DNA from: Prevotella sp. | Lineage (GTDB): Bacteria > Bacteroidota > Bacteroidia > Bacteroidales > Bacteroidaceae | Direction of reading: 5' to 3' | DNA length: 57,936 bases | Assembly: GCA_017548275.1 (NCBI GenBank) | Contig: JAFZAH010000032.1 | Span: 1 to 57,936, forward strand | In this document: positions 51,015-57,936 of the stretch, piece by piece | Position numbering within the stretch: position 1 is the stretch's first letter | Layout: every line of letters begins with the position of its first letter | The notes under the pieces: generated by a model | Seen by the model: the letters and a program-made list of their open reading frames with translations, nothing else | Told to the model about the DNA's origin: nothing | Databases searched by the model: none | Program-made: the position numbers and the translations under genes

Positions 51015-51317
51015 ATGAATATACAGATTTTGAACGAAAACGGTGTGTATACAGGCGTTTTGGATGGACGTCTGGACACGAATGCCGTGGCGGATTTCGC
51101 AAAAGACATCCAACCCCTGTTAGAACATGCCGACCAGCATATTATCCTCGACTGCTCGAAGTTGGAGTATATCGCAAGTTCCGGGCTGCGCATATTCCTG
51201 TTGTTGCGAAAGGAAAGTGCCGAAAAAGGCGGAAAAGTGACGCTCGTCAACGTTTCCGGGGATGTGCAGAAAGTATTTAAGATGGTCGGATTCTATTCGC
51301 TATTTGAAATCCTGTAG
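51015..51317 (+). CDS. STAS-domain anti-sigma factor antagonist, 100 aa
   Basis: A single STAS domain: LDGRLDTNAVADFAKDI, HIILDCSKLEYIASSGLRIF and then LLLRKESAEKGGKVTLVNV. The Ser of IASSGLRI (~residue 56-57) is the position phosphorylated in SpoIIAA/RsbV proteins. It starts one base after the permease stop. Together with the 660-aa protein it makes a complete switch (phosphatase, kinase-type HATPase and substrate). No sigma factor gene is in the window. Confidence 0.9.
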   Translation: MNIQILNENGVYTGVLDGRLDTNAVADFAKDIQPLLEHADQHIILDCSKLEYIASSGLRIFLLLRKESAEKGGKVTLVNVSGDVQKVFKMVGFYSLFEIL

Positions 51318-51589
51318 TGACGGAAGAGAAGAAAAACCTCGGTGTCGCGGCCGGTTTGGTTTGCGACTGTCCGCAACCGAGAAGTCTGCGTCACCCGAAC
51401 AACGCTCTTGTGCCGAATCAGGAAAAATTGTAAAAAACACTGAAAAAGAGGCGGTTTTATCCGATTTATGTTTATATTTGCCCTGTCATTGATGAATGAT
51501 GCTTCTCTTGTTTTGCAGCGCTAAGGTAAGTGAATCATCTGATATGACGTATAATGTTTAACTGAAGTGCTGCGGTATTTAGGCTTATT
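51318..51589. other. Intergenic region with a -7 box
   Basis: No credible gene. TATATTTG at 51473-51480 may serve the 51590 gene, leaving a leader of about 100 nt. GGTTTGGTTTGCGACTGTCC (51352-) has short complementary segments but no clear terminator. Confidence 0.45.
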
Positions 51590-52492
51590 ATGAAAACAAT
51601 CAAGATTAGATTAATTGTTGTGCTTTGGGGCGTGTTGGTTCCCTTGCTGGCTGCAAACTGCAGTGACAAAAAGGCTGTTGAAAAAGCAGAGGTTGAGACA
51701 ACGACGAAGACAGAAAGTGTAATCAATGTGTCAGCTCCGCCATTCAAGAAGTTCGTGGTGGTAACCACCGAAGAAGCGGGACTCTACAAGAGGGCCGACG
51801 CTAAAAGCCCGACCTTGGTCAGATGGGATGAGGCTGACTGCGAGAGCGACTTTTGCGAAATCAAATACCAGTGGTCGAACCAGCCTAATATATCAGGATT
51901 TGAATTAAGCACAGATATTATCGCTTACGAAGGCAGGGTCTTTCCTGTGCTCGGCGAGGAAGGAAAATTCTATAAAGTATGTACTCTCAATGAATGGTGC
52001 GATATTGAAAGCGCTTACATACCCAAAGCCAGTGTCGGCGACATAGAATGCGCACCTGTCAAACCCGACATGCTGGAAGCGGAAGACAATTACTTCAAAT
52101 GCCGTGTAGTGAAAGACGGCAAGTACAAGGACATTGTGATTATCGATGAGTATGACGAACTCAATGGAGAGAAACTTCAAGTGGGTGTGCTGAAAGACGG
52201 TTTCGTGGCTACTCCGATGGCTTACTACATGGATAGTTATCTGGATATTAACCAGAAAGAGGACATCATCGTCAATAAGGCAGAGGGCGATTTCTTCATC
52301 AGATACAACAAGAGCCTGGCTGCGGCAGCCGAAGATGGCGACGAACCCCGTCAACTCGACCCGAAAAAACTCAATGCCAAGCAGATAGCCAAGATCGTTG
52401 ACACGGTGACAACGAAAAAGCCCGAATACGTGAATTACATGTATCACTTCCCCGCCAAGGGACTGGAGTTCTTCGAATACAAAATAAAGTAA
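51590..52492 (+). CDS. Lipoprotein, 300 aa
   Basis: The signal sequence ends in a lipobox-like A-A-N-C near residue 24, followed by a charged tether. The next part (FVVVTTEEAGLYKRADAKSP, ~54-75) resembles an SH3-type start. The mature protein has six Cys, several paired (CESDFCEI, CTLNEWCDIE). Function unknown. It is monocistronic with a -7 box about 110 bp upstream and a hairpin after the stop. Confidence 0.65.
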   Translation: MKTIKIRLIVVLWGVLVPLLAANCSDKKAVEKAEVETTTKTESVINVSAPPFKKFVVVTTEEAGLYKRADAKSPTLVRWDEADCESDFCEIKYQWSNQPNISGFELSTDIIAYEGRVFPVLGEEGKFYKVCTLNEWCDIESAYIPKASVGDIECAPVKPDMLEAEDNYFKCRVVKDGKYKDIVIIDEYDELNGEKLQVGVLKDGFVATPMAYYMDSYLDINQKEDIIVNKAEGDFFIRYNKSLAAAAEDGDEPRQLDPKKLNAKQIAKIVDTVTTKKPEYVNYMYHFPAKGLEFFEYKIK

Positions 52493-52499
52493 AAAGCCC

Positions 52500-52537
52500 C
52501 CTCCCTAACCCTCCCCTCGGGAGGGAAGGGTTAGCGC
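52500..52537. terminator. Hairpin after the 300-aa lipoprotein
   Basis: CTAACCCTCCCCTC pairs with GAGGGAAGGGTTAG around a short loop. No strong T-run follows. The sequence also resembles REP family 2, so it may be a repeat acting as a terminator. Confidence 0.5.
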
Positions 52538-52693
52538 AAATATTTATAAATCTCAAGCGGCAAATCCCCCGCTAAGTTAGAGGCAGGGTTGGGGGGAGGT
52601 GTTTGCTATTCACCCTCCCATAAAACAAGGGAACAGGCTGTCGCCCTTTATATGACTCGGGGCAAGAGGGTAAACTTTTCGCTAAATCGGCAA

Positions 52694-53776
52694 TCAATAT
52701 TCCTCTTGCTCTTTCATGCCACAACCGCCATGGAACTCATCCACCAGATTGATGGAATAAGCCTCTTCGCGCGACACATCCGTTTTTGTCCAGTCTATTT
52801 CCCCCTCATGTCCGGCATAGTCGCTGATGCGTACGGAGCAGAGATAGCCCTCGTCGTTGCGGGTGTAGGCACTGCAACCTGACATGGCGATGCGGTTGCG
52901 TTCCTGTTGGCCTTGCTTTGAAACGATATGACACCACTCGATGACACAGGTCTTGCCGTCGTCGATGATGGTCTCGTAACGCATGCCCACACAGGCGGGA
53001 ATGTACGTGGCCAGACCATAGCCGAAGCGGTGTGCGTTTTGCGACATCTCCTCCTTGGAGAGGATGGGAGTTCCCCAGGGGTCATATCCGCCTACGATGC
53101 ACTCGTCGGCAAAGGCAGCGTGAATCTTGTCAGGGTCGCAGTAGGGCGCATGGTGCAGGGCCTCATAATAAGCCCGCATGGCGCCTGTAAGCAGATTCGG
53201 GTCGCCCATCTCGTAATGTGCCGGTTTGAAAATGGGTTTTCGGTACGGCGTAAGACCCGGAATAAAGGAATAGTGCGTGTACATCCTCACTTCTTCCAGC
53301 AGAGAAGGGGTGCGGAGGTCGGTAATGACAAAGAAGGGCACTTCCTCGATGGCTGCATCCACCACGAACTTGAATACGCCTTCCAGGGCAATGCGTCCGC
53401 CGCCGATGGTTTGGAAAACCGGGGTGAAGGTGGCCGATGTGGCATTGAACTTGGCCAGAAAGCCCTCGGCAAAGGAACGTATATCATTGAGTCCTTCAAA
53501 TCGTCCATAAGGGGTATCGACAGCAGGCGGTTCGTCCCAGAACAGTTTTTTCTCACGGAACAGACCTGCCACTTCATCGGCTTTTCCCGCACAAAGGGCA
53601 TTGACAAACGCCAAGTCCGGCGTATCTTTACGGATATCCCGGGGCATATCTTTATAGAGCCGTTCCAGATTGCAGGGCTTGCGAACCGGCAGGTTCGCTT
53701 CTTTCTCAGACGATCCGCATGCCTGCATCATGATCAGGGCAATGCCGGCAAGCAAAAGAGTTGTAATCTTTTTCAT
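52694..53776 (-). CDS. Lipoprotein with two SnoaL/NTF2-like domains, 360 aa
   Basis: Lipobox M-Q-A-C (~residue 20). The mature protein has two related alpha+beta halves: ~55-170 (ALCAGKADEVAGLFREKKLFW, with YGRFEGLNDIRSFAEGF) and ~205-335 (AYYEALHHAPYCDPDKIHAAF, with YDPWGTPILSKEEMSQ), which fits two NTF2/SnoaL-like domains. These often bind small hydrophobic molecules. The C-terminus has a Cys-Gly-rich end (FHGGCGMKEQEEY). It stands alone on the minus strand. Assignment is by pattern, without a search. Confidence 0.65.
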   Translation of the reverse strand: MKKITTLLLAGIALIMMQACGSSEKEANLPVRKPCNLERLYKDMPRDIRKDTPDLAFVNALCAGKADEVAGLFREKKLFWDEPPAVDTPYGRFEGLNDIRSFAEGFLAKFNATSATFTPVFQTIGGGRIALEGVFKFVVDAAIEEVPFFVITDLRTPSLLEEVRMYTHYSFIPGLTPYRKPIFKPAHYEMGDPNLLTGAMRAYYEALHHAPYCDPDKIHAAFADECIVGGYDPWGTPILSKEEMSQNAHRFGYGLATYIPACVGMRYETIIDDGKTCVIEWCHIVSKQGQQERNRIAMSGCSAYTRNDEGYLCSVRISDYAGHEGEIDWTKTDVSREEAYSINLVDEFHGGCGMKEQEEY

Positions 53777-53803
53777 ACCTGTAGGTTTAGTATTGATAAC
53801 TTG

Positions 53804-54005
53804 TTAAGGTGTGTTCTATCAATTCTGATTTTATGCAGGTGGTCAATCTATGATTATGTTTCGGTCGCTTTTTGCTTTTATTCGGTGCAAAGCATCAAGT
53901 TTCATCGGTCGTGTAGCCTGCTACACTCCCTCTTCAACTTACACTTTGCTCTCGCCTAAAAGCCAAAAATCGCCTCGACATAATTAATAGAACCCACCTT
54001 AATAG
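53804..54005. repeat. Possible miniature inverted-repeat element, about 200 bp
   Basis: TTAAGGTGTGTTCTATCAAT (53804-) is complementary, with few mismatches, to AATTAATAGAACCCACCTTA (53982-54001). A partial copy of the left end lies at 47119-47160. No gene inside. It could be a MITE, but target duplications are not clear. Confidence 0.45.
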
Positions 54006-54095
54006 ATTCATTCGGGTACAAAGATAATGCATAATTGTGATAAAGCAAAGAGAAAGATGTCCGCTATTAGGAAAAACATGCCAAAGAGGTTTTTG

Positions 54096-54292
54096 AAAGT
54101 ACTCTCGCTCGGAACCAACGGTCATCGGCCACGAAGTGGGAAAGATAAAACTGCAAATAAATTTGGTTTTTAACCGAATTTTGTCACGACTCAGCAAAAT
54201 TATGCAAGCATATTCTGCTTTCGCTGCTCCAAAATTTGCGTTTTCACTCGCTTATTCGTACTTTTGGCTGTCGCCCAAAGTACTCTCGCTCG
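54096..54292. repeat. AAAGTACTCTCGCTCG direct repeat
   Basis: The 16-bp sequence occurs at 54096-54111 and 54277-54292. Its near-complement, CG(C)TTAT(T/C)CGTACTTTT, occurs at about 54249-54265 and 54323-54338 and forms the -7 boxes of two promoters. Confidence 0.65.
54235..54266 (+). promoter_or_regulatory. Promoter P1 of the men operon
   Basis: TTTG at 54235-54238, 20 bp, TACTTTTG at 54259-54266. The -7 part can pair with CCCAAAGTAC at 54274-54283. Confidence 0.55.
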
Positions 54293-54308
54293 AAAAAGCA
54301 AAAAAAAT

Positions 54309-54339
54309 TTTGCTTTTTCCTCGCTTATCCGTACTTTTG
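54309..54339 (+). promoter_or_regulatory. Promoter P2 of the men operon, inside a hairpin
   Basis: TTTG at 54309-54312, exactly 19 bp, TACTTTTG at 54332-54339, ending 26 bp before the first gene. The whole promoter is the right arm of an inverted repeat (54276-54339) with CAAAGTAC and AAAAAGCAAAA on the left. Confidence 0.65.
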
Positions 54340-54365
54340 CAAGAGAAATCGTTAACCGACTAACT

Positions 54366-54788
54366 ATGGACGTAGAAAGAATCAAGGAAATCATTGATAG
54401 TCAGCCGAATTTATCGACGGCGCTGGGTATGAATTTCATCTCCACACCTGAAGATGATATGTGCATGGCCACCATGAAAGTGGATGAGCGCAACCGTCAG
54501 CCGTTTGGCTTTTTGAGCGGTGGCGCGTCGCTCGCATTGGCTGAGAATCTGGCGGGTGTGGGCTCGTCGGCGCTTTGTCCGGGCAAGATTTGCGTGGGCA
54601 TCAGCGTGAGCGGGCAGCATGTCAAGGCAGTGGTCGAGGGCGAAACCGTCACGGCTTTGGCCCATCTGGTGCAAAAAGGGCGTACGCTCCACGTATGGAA
54701 TGTGGATATCACCGACTCCTCGGGCGACATCATCTCGACTGTGCATGTGACCAATTATATCATTGCGTCTAAAAAAGACAAGGAATGA
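54366..54788 (+). CDS. Hotdog-fold thioesterase (PaaI/MenI type), probable DHNA-CoA hydrolase
   Basis: The start at 54366 is downstream of promoter P2; upstream in-frame codons are promoter sequence. This 140-aa protein has the PaaI/YdiI hotdog pattern: LGMNFISTPEDD, RNRQPFGFLSGGASLALAEN with the catalytic Glu (~residue 60), GSSALCPGKICVGISVSGQH, and a final DGxIxS-like SSGDIISTVHVTN. It overlaps menF by four bases (ATGA). In Bacteroidetes this protein is often encoded with menF and menD, so cleavage of 1,4-dihydroxy-2-naphthoyl-CoA in menaquinone synthesis is its likely job. Confidence 0.82.
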   Translation: MDVERIKEIIDSQPNLSTALGMNFISTPEDDMCMATMKVDERNRQPFGFLSGGASLALAENLAGVGSSALCPGKICVGISVSGQHVKAVVEGETVTALAHLVQKGRTLHVWNVDITDSSGDIISTVHVTNYIIASKKDKE

Positions 54789-55855
54789 CGACACGCGCCT
54801 TCGCGTATTACCGGTTGCCCCATCAGCAGGAGATTCACCTGGTGAGACAATGTGGCGAGGCGGCACCCGTGAGCGGCGGTTTTTCCGTCCTTGACGAGGT
54901 GCGTGGCTTTGTCATTGCTCCCTTCAGCCTGTCTGACGATTGCCCGATGTGTTGGATTCTGCCTGACGAGGAGCGTTTGTCCGACATGCGCGATGAATCT
55001 TTGATGCGTGCTTGGTGCGATGAGGCTTGCGCCGGCATGAGCGGTATGGGAGAAGGTGAGCCGACGGAGGACGTGAGGGCGGAATACGGCCGTTCGTTCA
55101 ATCGCTTTCATCAGGCGGTGTGTCAGGGCCGTTTCGAGAAACTGGTGTTGGCGCGTCAGGATACGCAACGCGACCGAGGCGCACATCCCGTCACATTGTT
55201 CCTGCGTGCTTGCCAATGCTATCCCCGTATGTTCATCTCGCTGTTTTACGCCCCTCAATGCGGACTGTGGTTGACCGCCACACCCGAACTCCTTTTAGAA
55301 CGTGAGGCCGAGGCGTGGCACACGGTGGCATTGGCCGGCACCATGCGCAACCAAGACACGGACACACTTGTGTGGAGCATGAAAAACCGGGGCGAACAAC
55401 TCATCGTGGCTGATTATGTGGCACGGTTGTTAGGCAGTTTTGCCGACAGCATCTGCCAGACGGAACCACAAACGGTGCACGCGGCCCATCTTTTGCATCT
55501 GCGCACCGATTTCCGCTTCACGTTGCGTGATGACGTGTCGGTCGGCTCGTTGGTCGAGGCTTTGCACCCCACACCGGCCGTCTGCGGGTTGCCCAAAGAG
55601 ACGGCACGCGACTTCATCCTCGAACAGGAGCCTTGCCGGCGCCGTTATTATAGCGGTTTCGCCGGACCATGGCAGTTGCAGGGCGGCAGTCATCTCTTCG
55701 TCTCGTTACGTTGCATGACACGTCAACAAAACGGGTGGTTGCTCTTTGCGGGTGGCGGCATAGTCCCCGACAGCGAAGAATTCGCCGAATGGAACGAGAC
55801 CGAGGAAAAACTCCTCACCATGCGGAAACTATTTACGTTGAACATTGAACGTTGA
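54785..55855 (+). CDS. menF: Isochorismate synthase
   Basis: This 356-aa member of the chorismate-binding family makes isochorismate from chorismate, the first step toward menaquinone. Motifs: KLVLARQD (~residue 118), GLWLTATPELLLER (~158), ALAGTMRN (~182), NRGEQLIVADYV (~200), HLRTDFRF (~238) and a C-terminal LHPTPAVCGLPKETARDFIL and YYSGFAGP. Length is on the short side, with a reduced N-terminal domain. Its last four codons and stop lie in a heptamer repeat array, so repeat changes could alter the C-terminus. Start overlaps the thioesterase stop. Confidence 0.92.
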   Translation: MTTRAFAYYRLPHQQEIHLVRQCGEAAPVSGGFSVLDEVRGFVIAPFSLSDDCPMCWILPDEERLSDMRDESLMRAWCDEACAGMSGMGEGEPTEDVRAEYGRSFNRFHQAVCQGRFEKLVLARQDTQRDRGAHPVTLFLRACQCYPRMFISLFYAPQCGLWLTATPELLLEREAEAWHTVALAGTMRNQDTDTLVWSMKNRGEQLIVADYVARLLGSFADSICQTEPQTVHAAHLLHLRTDFRFTLRDDVSVGSLVEALHPTPAVCGLPKETARDFILEQEPCRRRYYSGFAGPWQLQGGSHLFVSLRCMTRQQNGWLLFAGGGIVPDSEEFAEWNETEEKLLTMRKLFTLNIER

Positions 55856-55952
55856 ACGTTGAACATTGAATGTTGAGCATTGAACATTGAACGTTGAACA
55901 TTGAACATTGAACGTTGAACGTTGAACGTTGAACATTGAACACTGAATCTCT
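55842..55952 (+). repeat. Heptamer array (A/G)TTGAAC, about 16 units
   Basis: Units GTTGAAC and ATTGAAC alternate irregularly in 7-bp phase for 110 bp, beginning inside the 3' end of menF. Confidence 0.9.
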
Positions 55953-55974
55953 TCTCTCCCGAACTACTGTCTTT

Positions 55975-56097
55975 CACTCATTCACTCCTAAATAGCGAAC
56001 TAATGTCTTTCACTCCTCCACTCCTTCACTCTTGAACTCCCCAATTAGTGAACTAAAGTCTGAACTCCTGAACTCCTCCACTCCTGAACTCCTAAAA
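55975..56097 (+). repeat. CTCC-rich imperfect repeats between menF and menD
   Basis: TGAACTCC, TCCACTCC and CACTCATTCACTCC-like words, mostly with 8-bp spacing, fill the gap up to the menD ATG. No promoter is apparent, so menD is probably read from the upstream promoters. Confidence 0.6.
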
Positions 56098-56099
56098 AA

Positions 56100-57869
56100 A
56101 TGTACTCCAACAAAGATAACATCAATATTCTGACCTCGCTGCTCGTGGCGCATCATGTGCGTCATGCGGTGGTTTGTCCCGGTGCGAGAAACGCCCCCAT
56201 CGTACACAATCTGAACGAGTGTGAGGCTATCAAGTGCTATCCCGTGACCGATGAGCGCAGCGCCAGCTTTTTCGCGTTGGGATTGTCGCAGTCGCTGACG
56301 GAGCCCGTGGCCGTATGTGTCACGTCGGGTTCGGCATTGCTCAATCTGGCACCGGCCGTAGCCGAGGCGTGGTATCAGCATGTGCCGTTGGTGATTATCT
56401 CTGCCGACCGCCCGGAAGCATGGATAGACCAACTCGACGGACAGACACTGCCGCAGCAAGGCGTCCTCGGACCGTTTGTGAGGAAAAGCGTCACACTGCC
56501 TGAACCCCACAATGATGATACCCGCTGGCATTGCAACCGCTTGGTCAATGAGGCTTTGCTCGACTATCGTTATCCTTATCATGCGCCTGTGCATATCAAT
56601 GTGCCGATATCCGAACCCCTCTTCGAGTTTACCACACCCGCCCTGCCTGAAGAGCGTGTTATCAGTCGCCACATCATTCGTTCCGAAAATGATATCTTCA
56701 CGCCGAAAGTCTTCTACGAGGCTGCCCGGCCGATGATGGTCGTCGGACAATATTTTTCCGATTGGGTGGATGAGGATGACATGGGGCTTGTCGATATGCG
56801 GCGGTTCTTCTACGATTACTGCCCGGTGATGGCGGAGTCGCTCAACAACGTCTTCGGAGGTATTTCCGTCGATGCCGCTTTGTCGGTGATTGGTGACGAT
56901 ACGGCCTATCGGCCCGATGTGGTCGTTTATCTCGGCGGCCATATCGTGAGCAAACGGCTGAAACGGTTCCTCCGCCAGTCCGGCGCACGTGTCATCATGA
57001 TAAGCGAAGACCCCGCTGTCCGCGATGTGACCATGCATGCCACCGATGTGGTGGTCATGGACCCGTACGATGCGTTGTGGTCACTCTTTCACTTCTATCA
57101 TCATCGCACGAATGCCGATGCCTTCGGTGCATGCGACGTCGAGGAGGACAATATGCCGTTTTATCAACTCAATCCCGCCCACGAAAAATATCACCTTCTT
57201 TGGAAAGAGGTCATGCGGCTCGTGGAGCGGCTGACACTCGAGTATGAGCCACAATACTCGCAGATGGCGACGGTGCGCTATCTCGAGGAGCAACTGAGCG
57301 ATGCGTTCTTCGACTACCAGATACATTACGCCAACAGCAGTGCGGTGCGTCTGGCCAATCTTTATGCCGGCATCTTCAATCGCCATCATGTGTGGTGCAA
57401 CCGTGGTGTCAACGGCATTGAGGGCACACTCTCCACCGCCGTGGGTTTTGCCGCGGGAAAAATGGCCGAACCCGCGGAAAATGGTCCCGAGACGGTTATC
57501 TGCGTCATTGGCGACCTCAGTTTCTTCTATGACCAGAATGCGCTGTGGAACCAAAATCTGGGTGGCAATCTGCGTGTCATCCTGCTCAATAACGGCGAAG
57601 GAGGCATTTTCCGCACTCTGCCCGGACTCTCCAAGAGCGATGCCCAAGCCATGGTCATGGCCCGTCACGCCACCACTGCCCAAGGCATTTGTACACAGTG
57701 TGATGTGGGTTATATCCGTGCCACGAATATGCAGGAGATGAAGGAAGGCATCGTCACTTTGCTCACCGAAGAGACCACCCGCCCCATGGTGCTCGAGGTC
57801 ATCACCGACCCTGTGGATGATAACGAGCAGTTTCAGAAGTATAATTCGCAGTTCACCGGGAAAAGTTAA
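56100..57869 (+). CDS. menD: 2-succinyl-5-enolpyruvyl-6-hydroxy-3-cyclohexene-1-carboxylate synthase
   Basis: This 589-aa thiamine-diphosphate enzyme joins isochorismate and 2-oxoglutarate in menaquinone synthesis. The N-terminal Pyr domain has VVCPGARNAPIV (~residue 22), the DERSASFFALGL segment with the catalytic Glu (~55), and TSGSALLNLAPAVAEA. The central domain is complete. The C-terminal PP domain has NRGVNGIEGTLSTAVGFA (~435) and the ThDP/Mg motif GDLSFFYDQNALWN (~475). Length is normal. It follows menF by about 245 bp of repeats. The remaining men genes probably lie beyond the window. Confidence 0.95.
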   Translation: MYSNKDNINILTSLLVAHHVRHAVVCPGARNAPIVHNLNECEAIKCYPVTDERSASFFALGLSQSLTEPVAVCVTSGSALLNLAPAVAEAWYQHVPLVIISADRPEAWIDQLDGQTLPQQGVLGPFVRKSVTLPEPHNDDTRWHCNRLVNEALLDYRYPYHAPVHINVPISEPLFEFTTPALPEERVISRHIIRSENDIFTPKVFYEAARPMMVVGQYFSDWVDEDDMGLVDMRRFFYDYCPVMAESLNNVFGGISVDAALSVIGDDTAYRPDVVVYLGGHIVSKRLKRFLRQSGARVIMISEDPAVRDVTMHATDVVVMDPYDALWSLFHFYHHRTNADAFGACDVEEDNMPFYQLNPAHEKYHLLWKEVMRLVERLTLEYEPQYSQMATVRYLEEQLSDAFFDYQIHYANSSAVRLANLYAGIFNRHHVWCNRGVNGIEGTLSTAVGFAAGKMAEPAENGPETVICVIGDLSFFYDQNALWNQNLGGNLRVILLNNGEGGIFRTLPGLSKSDAQAMVMARHATTAQGICTQCDVGYIRATNMQEMKEGIVTLLTEETTRPMVLEVITDPVDDNEQFQKYNSQFTGKS

Positions 57870-57936
57870 AGGAAAAAATGACCCATCATAAGTCCTTGCA
57901 AGGGCGTCAGCCAGTTCCCCTCCCCTACAAGGGAGG
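57870..57936. other. Sequence after menD
   Basis: The window ends in a GC-rich palindromic stretch (CCCCTCCCCTACAAGGGAGG), another REP-like element. No gene start is visible. Confidence 0.5.

Overview
The window looks like a chromosome segment of a Bacteroidales bacterium, most likely Prevotella or a close relative. Promoters carry the Bacteroidetes signature (TTTG, about 19-20 bp, then TAnnTTTG), Shine-Dalgarno sites are weak, secreted proteins and lipoproteins are abundant, and the men genes imply menaquinone respiration. This is inferred from content, not from a search. Core housekeeping genes are frr-rsgA (3445-4938), mnmA (17413-18495), the minus-strand group lysS, gpsA, pgi and a HAD phosphatase (26692 down to 21538), and a menaquinone operon (hotdog thioesterase, menF, menD; 54366-57869).

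Accessory regions lie between them. From 5166 to 13400 is an AT-rich island: two unrecognised proteins, a FISUMP-domain protein without a signal peptide, a 57-aa protein, a DUF4062 protein, an AlbA_2/Schlafen-like ATP-binding gene with a stop at codon 4, and a 210-aa orphan. Two of its promoters have the same 13-bp palindrome upstream. From 13667 to 16115 are small envelope proteins and a 59-aa basic protein. At 19074-20892 a scrap of an RHS (YD-repeat) gene precedes three small secreted proteins that could be orphan immunity genes.

The most unusual part is 26794-51317, a plus-strand block of about 24.5 kb. Four large paralogues (1348, 1268, 1254 and 1283 aa) each have a signal peptide, a divergent ectodomain, one membrane helix with an RRK-type stop-transfer, a beta-rich region and a conserved C-terminal domain. 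They alternate with two small membrane-protein families: two proline-rich zinc-ribbon proteins and two two-helix proteins with a YRW(V/I)YEM signature. The block ends with a HAMP-SpoIIE phosphatase-HATPase protein, an SLC13-type permease with two RCK_C domains, and a STAS protein. It also holds the out-of-frame tail of a fifth large paralogue and the head of a sixth fused to one two-helix protein, so it has grown and shrunk by duplication and deletion. I know of no described system with this composition. My hypothesis is a membrane-sensing device with variable ectodomains and a constant cytoplasmic output, possibly coupled to partner switching.

Gene ends and intergenic spaces are full of repeats: at least seven arrays with 7-bp periodicity but unrelated unit sequences, GC-rich palindromic (REP-like) elements that in places extend reading frames, long inverted repeats and one possible miniature element. 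No tRNA, rRNA, CRISPR array, transposase or riboswitch was recognised. All domain and family names come from reading the sequence, not from database searches.
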